Part shown: in pieces, positions 10,774 through 18,674 of the stretch
Numbering within the stretch: the first letter of the stretch is position 1
Layout of the letters: each line of letters starts with the position of its first letter
DNA from: an uncultured Gammaproteobacteria bacterium
GTDB taxonomy: Bacteria > Pseudomonadota > Gammaproteobacteria > Pseudomonadales > Pseudohongiellaceae
Direction of reading: 5' to 3'
DNA: 33,629 nt
NCBI GenBank assembly: GCA_903862645.1
Contig: CAIOZF010000007.1
Span: 1-33,629, forward strand
Notes under the pieces: model-generated
The model's database searches: none
The model's input: only the letters and a program-made list of their open reading frames with translations
What the model was told of the DNA's origin: nothing
Made by a program: the position numbers and the translations under genes

Positions 10774-11387
10774 AAGGTCAAGTCTCGCGGACTGCCTTTG
10801 ATGAACTCACGGCGCAGCTCTTCGTACTCTTCAACAGAGGCGAACTGAGGAAACTCAGCGATTACGTTGGCAGGTGCGCGGAACAGCACGCCCACATCGG
10901 CCTCGGCCAGCATGGTGGTATCGTTGTAGGAATCACCGGCTGCGAGCACGCGATAGTTCAATTCGTGGAAGGCCTTGACGCACTGACGCTTGGGATCCTT
11001 CTGGCGCAGTTTGTAGTCCACCACCATGCCTTTGTCGTCGGTAATCAGACGGTGGCAGAACAGCGTCGGGAAGCCGAGCTGGCGCATCAGTGGCTGGGAG
11101 AATTCATAGAAGGTATCGGAGAGAATCACGACCTGGAAACGTTCGCGCGCCCAGTCGATGAACTCGCGGGCCCCTGGCATCGGTGTCATGCCGGCGATCA
11201 CTGCCTGGATATCCGGCAGTCCGAGTTTGTGCTCGGCAAGGATGCGCAGACGCTGGCGCATCAACACATCGTAGTCAGGAATGTCGCGCGTCGTGGCACG
11301 CAATTCGGCAATTCCTGTACGCTCGGCAAATCCAATCCAGATTTCCGGTACCAGCACACCTTCCAGATCAAGACAGACAACTTCCAA
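10770..11387 (-). CDS. thrH: ThrH: phosphoserine phosphatase / homoserine phosphotransferase
   Basis: HAD-family enzyme of 205 residues. Pseudomonas ThrH dephosphorylates phosphoserine and can pass the phosphate to homoserine, linking serine and threonine synthesis. The sequence begins CLDLEGVLVPEIW with nucleophile D7. It continues with RDIPDYDVLMRQRLRIL, the second motif VILSDTFYEFSQPLMRQLG, the lysine in LRQKDPKRQ and the acidic motif AAGDSYNDTTML. This is very close to the Pseudomonas protein. The start is TTG 11387; the family homology begins there and AAGGGGA lies at the right distance. The only nearby ATG (11393-11391) is in another frame. It diverges from cysH. Confidence 0.95.
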   Translation of the reverse strand: MEVVCLDLEGVLVPEIWIGFAERTGIAELRATTRDIPDYDVLMRQRLRILAEHKLGLPDIQAVIAGMTPMPGAREFIDWARERFQVVILSDTFYEFSQPLMRQLGFPTLFCHRLITDDKGMVVDYKLRQKDPKRQCVKAFHELNYRVLAAGDSYNDTTMLAEADVGVLFRAPANVIAEFPQFASVEEYEELRREFIKGSPRDLTL

Positions 11388-11615
11388 CGCATTTCCCCTT
11401 CGCCAGTGGCTGAATTTTCAGACGCGTCAATGTACCCACATCCGGCGGTCTATGCAAGACAGGCGGCACGCCCACCGTGCTCACGCCGGGTTTACCTGCC
11501 GCAGCAAATCATAGAGAATGGCCCGCGTTCTTCACCGCCCGCCAGCGGACATCGCGGCTCCGCAGCAACGTCCGACTACAGGCCATCCTGGTCCAAACCA
11601 TAAGTGATCCATCAC

Positions 11616-12356
11616 ATGATTAATGCGCAAAATATCTCTGAAATAAATAGCCTTTTTCAAGACATGGAGCCCAAGGAAATTATCCGCCGGGTGCTTGCCG
11701 ATGTCCCCGGTATCGCGATCTCGTTCAGCGGTGCCGAAGACGTGGCACTGGTGGTGATGGCCTGGAAGTTGAACAAGAACATCAGGGTATTCAGTCTTGA
11801 TACCGGCCGCTTGCACCCCGAAACCCTGCGCTTCATCGAGCAGGTGCGTAAACAGTACAAAATCGACATCCAGTTCCTCACCCCGGACGCGCAGCGTCTG
11901 CAGCAACTGGTGAGTAGCAAGGGCCTGTTCAGCTTTTACGAGGAAGGGCACGAAGAGTGCTGTGGTATTCGCAAGATCGAACCATTGCGCCGCCATCTGG
12001 GCTCTCTGGATGGCTGGATCACCGGGCAGCGCAAGGATCAGAGCCCTACCCGCTCACAGGTCGCGATTGCCGAACTGGACAAAGCCTTCTCGACTCCCGA
12101 GAAGCCACTCTTGAAGTTCAATCCCTTCGCCAACTGGACCTCCAGGCAGGTCTGGGACTACATCCGCCTGTTCGATGTGCCCTACAACGCGCTGCACGAC
12201 AAAGGTTTTATCAGCATCGGCTGCGAGCCATGCACGCGCCCGGTAGGACCGAACCAGCATGAACGCGAGGGACGCTGGTGGTGGGAAGAAGCGACCGCCA
12301 AGGAGTGCGGCCTGCACAAAGCTGGCGTGATCGCCACCGACGGCAAGCAAGTCTGA
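11616..12356 (+). CDS. cysH: Assimilatory adenylyl-sulfate (APS) reductase, CysH family
   Basis: Reduces activated sulfate to sulfite for cysteine synthesis. It has 246 residues from ATG 11616; an in-frame GTG at 11604 is possible and neither has a clear ribosome site. The nucleotide-binding motif [11 protein letters not shown] lies at about 35-45. The four [4Fe-4S] cysteines are C115 and C116 (EECCGIRK) and C203 and C206 (GCEPCTRP). Their presence marks the APS-reducing type rather than the enterobacterial PAPS reductase. The catalytic cysteine is C231 in KECGLH near the end. It lies tail to tail with a decayed cysB, four bases away. In relatives CysB activates this pathway, so its control here is an open question. 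Confidence 0.95.
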   Translation: MINAQNISEINSLFQDMEPKEIIRRVLADVPGIAISFSGAEDVALVVMAWKLNKNIRVFSLDTGRLHPETLRFIEQVRKQYKIDIQFLTPDAQRLQQLVSSKGLFSFYEEGHEECCGIRKIEPLRRHLGSLDGWITGQRKDQSPTRSQVAIAELDKAFSTPEKPLLKFNPFANWTSRQVWDYIRLFDVPYNALHDKGFISIGCEPCTRPVGPNQHEREGRWWWEEATAKECGLHKAGVIATDGKQV

Positions 12357-12360
12357 GCAA

Positions 12361-12811
12361 TCAACCGACCGGCTGGTGGACTGGCATCTGCGTCTGCGCA
12401 ATCAGCGCATCCACCTCTGCTTGACTGTGACAGGCCAGAACGGGGTCGGTACCGACGCCAAGCCCCAGCCGCACATAGGTCTTGATGACGTCGCCATCTG
12501 CCGCCGTCACGACCACCCGCAGCGACAAACCGTGCTCGCTCAAGGCCTGATCCAGTGTGGCACGCCCGGCAAATCCAGAGACACAGGTGGCTAGCGGATA
12601 GACCGCAATGTCGCGGTGACTCCGCTTTGCGACTTTGGTCAGCAGAACCTCCCCCTTCGCCTCCAAAATCTGCTCTCCGGCTGGAGTGAGTTCAGTCAGG
12701 TGTTTGCTACTGCGGCCAAAGATCTGCATTCCCAGCTCGTCCGCCAGCGGCAGACACGTCCATACCCCGGCGCGCCACTTACCAGATATAGCGCAGTTGC
12801 TGCAGCTTCAT
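12361..12811 (-). pseudogene. cysB: cysB pseudogene (LysR-type cysteine-regulon activator), multiply deleted
   Basis: Minus strand from 12811 starts MKLQQLRYIW, the exact CysB N-terminus, then TAA where CysB has Glu11. VARRGMDVSA follows in frame. A deletion with frameshift then removes the recognition-helix region and rejoins at LADELGMQIFGRSSKHLTEL. The text runs to about EVLLTKVAK. A second deletion (about 110 codons by comparison with E. coli CysB) jumps to YPLATCVSGFAGRATLDQAL and DGDVIKTYVRLGLGVG. A third jumps to an end resembling the C-terminus (AEVDALIAQTQMP). DNA-binding helices and most of the effector domain are gone. A 122-codon open frame remains from 12729. Its ATG overlaps the 5'-nucleotidase stop. 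It sits in the usual CysB place beside cysH. Confidence 0.9.
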
Positions 12812-13734
12812 GATCCAGTCTGTCCCGGCTGCTGCGGAGGGTTATTGGCAACGCCGCTGGGCACATGCCCGGTGGCGACATGGTTGCGGGCAGACTCGCA
12901 ATGCCCCTGCTGATCATCGAAGAAAACATCGGCATCATAGGCGCTCAGGAAGGCACCCTTGTCCATACCGCCAAGGAACAGCGATTCGTCGATGCGAATA
13001 TTCCAGGCCCGCAGAGTCTTGACGACCCGCTCATGGGTCGGAGCCGAGCGCGCCGTCACCAGACAGGTGCGGATTGGTGATTCACCCGGCGGGAACTCCA
13101 TCTGCAACTGCTGCAAGGCGGCCAGGAAGGGTTTGAAGGGCCCGCCGGAAAGGGGCCGATTGGCCGCCAGCTTCTCACTCTCGGTAAATGCCTGCAGGCC
13201 ACTGGCCTTATAGATGCGCTCGGCCTCATCGGAGAACAGCACGGCATCACCGTCGAAGGCAAACTTGAGCTTGCCCTCGGTACTGGCGGTTACCGTAGAA
13301 GGCAGAATGGTTGCTGCCGCGATCCCCAATTCGAGTGCATGCCGCACGTCGCCGCCGTCGGTAGACAGAAACAGGTGGCTGTTGAAGGCGGCAATGTAGC
13401 GATAGGGACTGTCACCGCTGCAGAAAGCCGCACGGGTAATGCTCAGGCCATAGTGACGAATGGAGTTGAACACCCGCAGCCCGGTATCGGCGCTGTTGCG
13501 GGAAAGCAAGATCACCTCAACCCGCTCGGTGCCCAACAGCTTATTGAGATTGAGCAGTTTGTTGACCAGCCCGAACGCGTCGCCGGGAGCCAGTGGCTCT
13601 TCCTCGTGGGCGATCTGATATTGCTGATAGGCCTCCAGTCCCTGCTCTTCGTAGACACGGTGGCTGTCGCTAAGATCGAACAATGCCCGCGAGGAAATCG
13701 CGATCACCAGTTTATCCACTCGCTTGTCCGTCAT
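12808..13734 (-). CDS. Cytosolic 5'-nucleotidase (5'-NT type I-like family)
   Basis: Likely dephosphorylates nucleoside monophosphates in the cytoplasm. It has 308 residues from ATG 13734. Family features are the opening DKLVIAISSRALFDL with the HAD-like start region, EEQGLEAYQQYQ, the VEVILLSRNSADTG stretch, AFCSGDSPYRYIAAFN, LKFAFDGDAVLFSDEAE and FLGGMDKGAFLSAYDADVFFDDQ (late acidic motif). I chose 13734 because AAGGA is eight bases upstream and family homology begins with it; the frame is open to 13773. The C-terminal tail after HVATGHVPSG is low in complexity (NNPPQQPGQ). The stop overlaps the dead cysB start by four bases. Confidence 0.85.
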   Translation of the reverse strand: MTDKRVDKLVIAISSRALFDLSDSHRVYEEQGLEAYQQYQIAHEEEPLAPGDAFGLVNKLLNLNKLLGTERVEVILLSRNSADTGLRVFNSIRHYGLSITRAAFCSGDSPYRYIAAFNSHLFLSTDGGDVRHALELGIAAATILPSTVTASTEGKLKFAFDGDAVLFSDEAERIYKASGLQAFTESEKLAANRPLSGGPFKPFLAALQQLQMEFPPGESPIRTCLVTARSAPTHERVVKTLRAWNIRIDESLFLGGMDKGAFLSAYDADVFFDDQQGHCESARNHVATGHVPSGVANNPPQQPGQTGS

Positions 13735-14398
13735 TGCCCTCATCCTTTTCCATAATCTACTTCTTGAGTTCACGTCTTCAATTCACGCCCTCATTTCGGA
13801 CAGTCCTATCGTGACACGGTGCGCGAGTATAAAACATTCCCGCAAGAATCTGCTCCCAACAACCAAGCTGCTCTTACACTGTGTGCAGACATATAGGCTA
13901 TCTGCCGCTGTTGCCTTCAGGTTCGCAACACTCCGGACCGCCCATGCTCTCTGAGCAGGAAGAAGGCACTATGAACAGCTAGACTCAACTGCGGACAGGT
14001 GTTTGCATACTCGAATACACATGGAAGAATATAACCAGCGCACAAATCTACCGTCTTGACTCCGGTGGTCTGATCAGCCGCGCCTGCGCCTGGGTGTTTT
14101 CTTTCCTGGCCAGTCAGCGTCGGGCTATACCAGCGGGGAATCCGTTCAGCCCCGCAATTCATTTGAGAGCGATCTATATTCTCGCTCATATCCTCAACAG
14201 CGCTTTCGTGGATACTCTTGCCAGCCATCGGGAGGCATTGCGCCGCATCAATTTGCCGGTCAACGTTCTTCCTTCGGAAACCGCCCTGGCCCCAGCACCT
14301 GATTGACCTGGGGGATGCAGACGCCGTGTCGACGGAGGCGCAGATTCTGGAATTTTTTGGGCCTTGCTGAAAAATACCGTCTGAGCGGCCGGCGACGG
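13735..14398. other. 664-base stretch without a recognisable gene
   Basis: It lies between the starts of the 5'-nucleotidase and the end of msrA. Short open frames occur on both strands (plus 14094-14306; a longer minus frame from 14504 that runs antisense into msrA), but I recognise none of their products and none has a clear ribosome site. The plus frame reads a hydrophobic stretch (HLRAIYILAHILNSAF) that then falls apart by frame changes near 14280. This would fit an old decayed gene. The promoter of the 5'-nucleotidase should be in its left part. Confidence 0.5.
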
Positions 14399-15037
14399 TT
14401 ATACCTGCAGTGCGCACGTCAGTCCCAGCCCATGCAGAGCGCAGTAGCCTCCTGGGTTCTTCCCGAGGTACTGCTGGTGGTAATCTTCTGCGTAATAAAA
14501 GCATTCCAATATTTTGATTTCAGTAGTAATTTCACCGTACCCTCCAGCGTTGAGCGACTGCTGGAAACCCACCCTGCTGGCAGCCGCCAGAGCGAACTGC
14601 TCAGGTGTCGTGGTGTAGAGCGCCGAGCGATACTGGGTGCCATGATCATTGCCCTGACGCATGCCCTGGGTCGGATCGTGAGCCTCCCAGAACAACTGCA
14701 ACAATCTTGCATAGGCGATGACGGCCGGACGGAAGAACACGATCACGACCTCCGTATGTCCGGTGCGCCCGCTGCATACTTCTTCATAGCTTGGATTCGG
14801 CGTGATCCCGCCGGAATATCCTACAGCGGTGCTGTAGACCCCCTCCTGACGCCAGAACAAGCGCTCAGCGCCCCAGAAGCACCCCAGCGCGAATACTGCC
14901 GTTTCCACGTCAGCAGGCATGTCGCCCAGCAAGGGTTGACCATTCACGAAATGCCGATTATTGATGCGCACGGCCTGTTCTCGACCAGGCAAGGCGGTTG
15001 CCGCAGTGGGCAGGCTGTCCGATTTTCTGAAAAGCAT
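14399..15037 (-). CDS. msrA: Peptide methionine-S-sulfoxide reductase MsrA
   Basis: Repairs the S-epimer of methionine sulfoxide in proteins and free methionine. It has 212 residues, about the length of the E. coli enzyme. The catalytic cysteine is C53 in GCFWGAE. Other family motifs are [52 protein letters not shown] and the C-terminal [19 protein letters not shown] with recycling cysteines. The N-terminal 45 residues have the MsrA-1 extension seen in enteric homologues. GGGGA precedes ATG 15037. It diverges from argD across a 252-base gap. Confidence 0.96.
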   Translation of the reverse strand: MLFRKSDSLPTAATALPGREQAVRINNRHFVNGQPLLGDMPADVETAVFALGCFWGAERLFWRQEGVYSTAVGYSGGITPNPSYEEVCSGRTGHTEVVIVFFRPAVIAYARLLQLFWEAHDPTQGMRQGNDHGTQYRSALYTTTPEQFALAAASRVGFQQSLNAGGYGEITTEIKILECFYYAEDYHQQYLGKNPGGYCALHGLGLTCALQV

Positions 15038-15289
15038 CTTGATTCCCCTGGCGGAGGGCCCTTTCGGGTTCGCTCCGCACTTTGTTGAAAATGTCTGCAG
15101 GGCTTACGGCAAAAGGCCCGGCGGCTTGAATGATCCCCTTCGATAGGGCATGATCGCGCCTCGATCAAGGCCGCTGCAGGCGAAGAATTTTGGACCGTTC
15201 TGCAGTGCCCGGCAAGAATGTATCACGAAGCCTGACCGGGAACGCCGGGCAATCCGCGCGACCCAAGACCACAGACCAAGGATCACCCG

Positions 15290-16471
15290 ATGACTTCCGC
15301 ATTGATGAGCAATTATGGCAACCCCGAACTCGAGTTCGACCATGGCAAAGGCTGCTACCTGTTTACGCCGACCGGCGAGCGCTATCTGGACTTCACCATG
15401 GGCATCGCCGTCAACTGTCTCGGACATTGCCACCCCTATTTGATTGCCGCGCTGCATGAGCAATCACAGAAAATCTGGCACAGCTCGAATCTATTCCGAA
15501 TTCCGCAGACAGAGCGCCTGGCCAGCAGACTGGTGGAAATGACCTTTGCGCATCGCGTCTTCTTCAGCAATTCCGGAACCGAGGCGGTTGAGGCGGGGTT
15601 CAAGTTCATGCGTCGCTACCACTACAGCCGTGGCGATAAGCAGCGCGTGCGTATCATCGCTTTGACGCAGTCTTTTCATGGGCGCAGCCTGGCGCCTCTG
15701 GCCGCCAGTGCCAACCCGCTGCACGTGGAAGGTTTCCTGACTGGCGATCCCGGCTTCGATCAAGTGACCTGGGGCGATATTGCCGCTCTGCGTGCCGCCA
15801 TCACTGAGCAGACGGCTGGCGTCATCCTGGAACCCATTCAAGGGGAAGGCGGCATTCGTGTCACGCCCTTCGCATACCTGCGTCAGGTGCGCGAACTTTG
15901 CGATGAAAAAGGCATCCTGCTTATGTTCGATGAAGTGCAGTCAGGCGTTGGTCGTTCTGGCTTTCTGTACGCCTATCAGGCTTTGGGTGTCACGCCAGAC
16001 CTCCTGGCTTCCGCCAAGGGACTGGGAGGCGGGTTCCCTATCGGGGCGTGCCTGGCCAGCGAGCGCGTGGCGGCGCCAATGGTTGCGGGCACCCACGGCA
16101 GCACCTTCGGCGGTAATCCGCTCGCGACAGCTGTGGGCAATGCCGTGCTGGACGTGATCATGGCACCCGGTTTCCTAGAGGAGTCGATGCGACGCGCGTC
16201 TCAACTTCACGATGGACTGGCCGACATCATCACGAATAACCCCCACGTGTTGTCCGAACAGACAGGCATGGGACTGATGATCGGACTGAAGTGCGTGATC
16301 AGCAACACAGATTTCGTCGCAGCACTCAGAGAGGACAGGCTGCTGGTTGTGAAGGCGGGTGGCAATTCCCTGCGCCTGCTGCCACCGCTGAACGTAACCC
16401 AAGAAGAAGTGGAACAGGCACTGGCGATCATTCGCAACGCCTGCGCCGCATGGCCTGCAAAAGGTCACTAA
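15290..16471 (+). CDS. argD: Class III aminotransferase, acetylornithine/succinyldiaminopimelate type
   Basis: PLP-dependent enzyme, most likely N-acetylornithine aminotransferase of arginine synthesis. It may also act on succinyldiaminopimelate in lysine synthesis. It has 393 residues. The PLP lysine is K243 in SAKGLGGGFPIGA. FDEVQSGVGRSG has the PLP-ring aspartate, NSGTEAVEAGFK binds phosphate, and SFHGRSLA and EPIQGEGGI are ArgD-like. STFGGNPLA is near the C-terminus. AAGGA is eight bases before the ATG. Other arg genes are absent here. Close relatives (AstC, GabT) are less likely because of length and motifs, but substrate is inferred. Confidence 0.88.
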   Translation: MTSALMSNYGNPELEFDHGKGCYLFTPTGERYLDFTMGIAVNCLGHCHPYLIAALHEQSQKIWHSSNLFRIPQTERLASRLVEMTFAHRVFFSNSGTEAVEAGFKFMRRYHYSRGDKQRVRIIALTQSFHGRSLAPLAASANPLHVEGFLTGDPGFDQVTWGDIAALRAAITEQTAGVILEPIQGEGGIRVTPFAYLRQVRELCDEKGILLMFDEVQSGVGRSGFLYAYQALGVTPDLLASAKGLGGGFPIGACLASERVAAPMVAGTHGSTFGGNPLATAVGNAVLDVIMAPGFLEESMRRASQLHDGLADIITNNPHVLSEQTGMGLMIGLKCVISNTDFVAALREDRLLVVKAGGNSLRLLPPLNVTQEEVEQALAIIRNACAAWPAKGH

Positions 16472-16520
16472 GCACTGCATCAAGACTTTGCTGACACATG
16501 GATTCAGGGGAGCCCAATCA

Positions 16521-16830
16521 ATGAGCAACGCGTCCGACAACAAAGTCCGGGCCCACCATCCGGGTCAGGATGAACTGTGGACGCTCTTGGATCTGCCGGG
16601 GATGTCGGAACATCAGCTCGAACTGCAGATCACGGAAAGCCGGCGCTCAAGCACCCGCGCCGGGCCATGAAACTGCTCGAAGAAATGAAGGATATGGGAC
16701 TGACCGTGGTTGCAGAAGGGGTCGAGACAACGGCGCAATTGGATTTCCTGGTGAAACAGAATTGCCAGCATATTCAGGACGTTTGCTTTCAGAGGCCATG
16801 CCTGCCGATGAGTTTCTAAGTTGGTGCCGT
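16521..16830 (+). pseudogene. Remnant of an EAL-domain (cyclic-di-GMP phosphodiesterase) gene
   Basis: From ATG 16521 (GGGGAG upstream at 16507-16512, so the old start may survive) the frame reads to MSEHQLELQITES, the classic EAL LELEITES block, and then ends at a stop. A second frame picks up at about 16667 with MKLLEEMKDMGL and then VVAEGVETTAQLDFLVKQ. It continues to CQHIQ, then the sequence shifts again to MPADEFLSW, the normal EAL ending. The EVL motif, most metal ligands and around 90 residues between ITES and VVAEGVE are missing. At least two frameshifts and large deletions are needed to explain it. It cannot make an active enzyme. The end converges on glpE. Confidence 0.88.
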
Positions 16831-17141
16831 CATTGCCAATCGCCGTCCTGCATTTCCTGCCACGCCTCATAACCACCATCCAGACTGTAAGTCTGGAGAA
16901 AACCATTCTCGGAAAAATACGCAGCCGCGCCCTGACTGGCGTTGCCGTGGTAACAGCAGACGATCAATGGGCGACTTTGGTCCCCGGCTTGAATGAAATC
17001 ATCGACATTGTCTGCGGTAATATGGACCGCATTCTCTATACACCCTGCGGCATAGGATTGTGGGTCGCGGATGTCGACAACCAGTGCCTCATTGGCGATA
17101 AGATCGCGCGCCTGCTGCGCGCTGATTCTGATAAAACTCAC
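16830..17141 (-). CDS. glpE: Thiosulfate sulfurtransferase GlpE (single-domain rhodanese)
   Basis: Moves a sulfane sulfur from thiosulfate to thiol or cyanide acceptors in the cytoplasm. It has 103 residues from GTG 17141; E. coli GlpE has 108. The fold markers VVDIRDPQSYAAG and SLDGGYEAWQ are present, with the active-site loop CYHGNASQGAA (C63). I chose the GTG because AAGGAGAG lies seven bases before it. The open frame continues upstream to 17225 without homology. No glpG or glpR neighbour is present. The stop overlaps the last base of the EAL remnant. Confidence 0.93.
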   Translation of the reverse strand: MSFIRISAQQARDLIANEALVVDIRDPQSYAAGCIENAVHITADNVDDFIQAGDQSRPLIVCCYHGNASQGAAAYFSENGFLQTYSLDGGYEAWQEMQDGDWQ

Positions 17142-17280
17142 GTTTTGACTCTCCTTGCGACACAGCGCAAAACATCGATCGGTCTGCCCCGGTGGCACCC
17201 GCTGCCAGAGCCTGGGGACGCACATTAACAGGGATGAAAATCCCTGACAATCAAGGTTCCCGTGCCCGCCAGGCGCCCGG

Positions 17281-17308
17281 TTGTATAAGCAAAAAGAGCT
17301 GCTATACT
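17281..17308 (+). promoter_or_regulatory. Predicted sigma-70 promoter upstream of rnk
   Basis: TTGTAT at 17281-17286 and TATACT at 17303-17308, spacer 16 bases, with a TGC just before the -10 (extended -10). Transcription would begin around 17314-17316 and read toward rnk with a leader of about 225 bases. Confidence 0.5.
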
Positions 17309-17315
17309 CGCCGGC

Positions 17316-17423
17316 ATGAATTTTCTGACGCCATACCCCATAGAGTCATTGCACCCGGCATCTGTAACGGCTGCGCGTGCCCTCCTTTTTCAGGCGATCA
17401 GGGGGACACACACCATCTCCTGA
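17316..17423 (+). other. Possible 35-codon leader open frame
   Basis: ATG 17316 opens a 35-codon frame (MNFLTPYPIESLHPAS...) that ends in the right arm of the 17391-17430 hairpin. It has no ribosome site, but the ATG falls at the predicted transcription start, so it would be leaderless. I do not recognise the peptide. It may equally be a non-coding leader. Confidence 0.2.
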
Positions 17424-17430
17424 TCGCCTG
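17391..17430 (+). repeat. Perfect 12-base-pair hairpin in the rnk leader
   Basis: CAGGCGATCAGG (17391-17402) and CCTGATCGCCTG (17419-17430) are perfect inverted copies around a 16-base loop. A T-run lies before the stem on the plus strand (17386-17390) and none follows it. It therefore does not look like a standard terminator in either direction. It could be a regulatory leader structure, an operator or part of a small RNA. Confidence 0.55.
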
Positions 17431-17540
17431 TTGAGTACAGTCCCTTACAGCAGCTTCAGTTTTAACCGTACCCGATTTCACCAGACAGGCAGCCGGTACT
17501 CCTACCGCTAACAACTTATTGATTCCCGACAGGTCAAGCT

Positions 17541-17939
17541 ATGGCAGCAAATACCATCACCTTATCCGAAACGGATTACGCCCGTCTCACCGCACTGGTC
17601 AATTCAGGCTCAGCGCTCACCGAGACATTGGAGCAGGAACTCGAGCGGGCGACAATTCTGCCAGACCGCAAACTGCCTAAGGATGTTGTCAGCATGTTCT
17701 CCACGGTGGAGTATCGCAATGTTGAAACCAATGCCGTCAACAGTGTCACCCTTGTGTATCCGGGAGAGGCCGATGTCAATGCCGCCAAAGTCTCGGTGCT
17801 GGCCCCGATCGGCGCGGCACTTATCGGACTGAAGGTTGGCCGCCATATCGACTGGGCGCTGCCCAATGCCCGCACAGTGCGGCTGGAGGTCATCGGAGTC
17901 AGTCAGGCACCCCTCTCAACTGTCGAGCCCAGGCCGTGA
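17541..17939 (+). CDS. rnk: Nucleoside diphosphate kinase regulator Rnk (GreA/GreB C-domain family)
   Basis: Small protein of 132 residues (E. coli 136). Rnk has a short N-terminal helix pair, not the long GreA coiled coil, and a C-terminal FKBP-like domain. It binds RNA polymerase and in Pseudomonas and E. coli affects nucleoside diphosphate kinase levels. Seen here: LSETDYARLTALVNS at the start, LERATILPDRKLPKDVVSMFSTV, VTLVYPGEADVNAAKVSVLAPIGAALIGLKVG (the domain core) and RLEVIGV. ACAGG precedes the ATG. A structured leader lies upstream, and the next small gene overlaps the stop by four bases. Confidence 0.92.
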   Translation: MAANTITLSETDYARLTALVNSGSALTETLEQELERATILPDRKLPKDVVSMFSTVEYRNVETNAVNSVTLVYPGEADVNAAKVSVLAPIGAALIGLKVGRHIDWALPNARTVRLEVIGVSQAPLSTVEPRP

Positions 17940-18163
17940 TTTCCTCAATGCAGCGCGTCCAATTCTGGAATCATCTGCTGGAGGTTGCCGAGCGCATTGA
18001 AGGTCAGCAGGGGGAAGACGCAAGAAAACTGGTTCTCGAACAACTGGAAACACTCAGCGAGGCATTCGGCGACAATGCCGATCCCGTGGAAAATTTTGAA
18101 GAATTTGTCGTGATCAGGCTCAGCCAGGCCATTCACGCGGCCTTGACCCGCCAACCTCACTAA
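17936..18163 (+). CDS. Small unknown protein coupled to rnk
   Basis: Seventy-five residues, not recognised. The GTG start at 17936 overlaps the rnk stop (GTGA), which suggests translational coupling; ATG 17948 is the other choice. The product looks all-helical and acidic (EVAERIEGQQGEDARKLV, ETLSEAFGDNADPVENFEEF), soluble, with no membrane segment or signal peptide. Downstream lies a dead chemotaxis gene. The overlap and uninterrupted frame support a real gene. Confidence 0.6.
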   Translation: MISSMQRVQFWNHLLEVAERIEGQQGEDARKLVLEQLETLSEAFGDNADPVENFEEFVVIRLSQAIHAALTRQPH

Positions 18164-18221
18164 GGTTGAGCTAGCGCACCGCAGCTTTTCCGAATCTCAC
18201 TGCAACCTCCGCAACACAGAC

Positions 18222-18629
18222 TTGCACCCTGGGTCCGACGGCTGGGATTCGCGTCTCTATGCTTTCAACCTTCTGGCCTTGAACGCCGCCATCGAGGTGC
18301 GGACTTTGACACAGCGCATCCAAGACTCCACAATCAAGATCAAGGACATCGGCTCGCGCATCCAAGGCAGCACCAGGGCCTGTGTGCAGGGCATGACCAT
18401 CGCCTAGGAAAGGGACCCGGTGTCGATGATCCACAACATAACACAGCAGATCACTGCCGCGCTGGAACTGCAGAGTCGCACCTCTGAAGAGATCAATCGC
18501 AATATCGTCAATATTCAGAACCGATCCGAGGAAACGGCGACGGCTTCCAGAGCAACAGCCGAAAGCAGTGCACTTTTGCGCAAGAAAATCGGAACTACCC
18601 GGGGAATAGTTCGTCAGTTCAGCAGTTGA
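18222..18629 (+). pseudogene. Remnant of a methyl-accepting chemotaxis protein gene
   Basis: One plus-strand frame reads FNLLALNAAIE, the hallmark of the chemoreceptor signalling hairpin, and then jumps straight to VRTLTQRIQDSTIKI. The normal AARAGE...VVADE segment is missing, cleanly removed in frame. It continues to GMTIA, hits an in-frame TAG at about 18405, and resumes as ITQQITAALELQSRTSEEINRNIVNIQ and an end (LRKKIGTTRGIVRQFSS) like a receptor C-terminus. Sensor, membrane segments and HAMP are all absent. The remnant begins somewhere between 18190 and 18250. Confidence 0.88.
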
Positions 18630-18674
18630 GGCCCTGGGTGCGTGGCGGCCTGGTACGCTGCCGCTGACCATGTT

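Noticed and set aside
12361-12729. The 122-codon frame as a functional short LysR-type regulator
   Set aside because: It lacks the DNA-binding helices and most of the effector domain, and the true N-terminus with a stop codon is visible just upstream. Decay is the simpler reading, though translation is not excluded.
13917-14504. 195-codon minus-strand open frame
   Set aside because: It runs out of frame over the msrA 3' end, has no recognisable motif, is rich in Arg, Gly and Ser like a chance frame, and has no ribosome site.
17386-17430. Rho-independent terminator with a 12-base-pair stem
   Set aside because: The T-run lies before the stem on the plus strand, so on neither strand does a U-run follow the stem.
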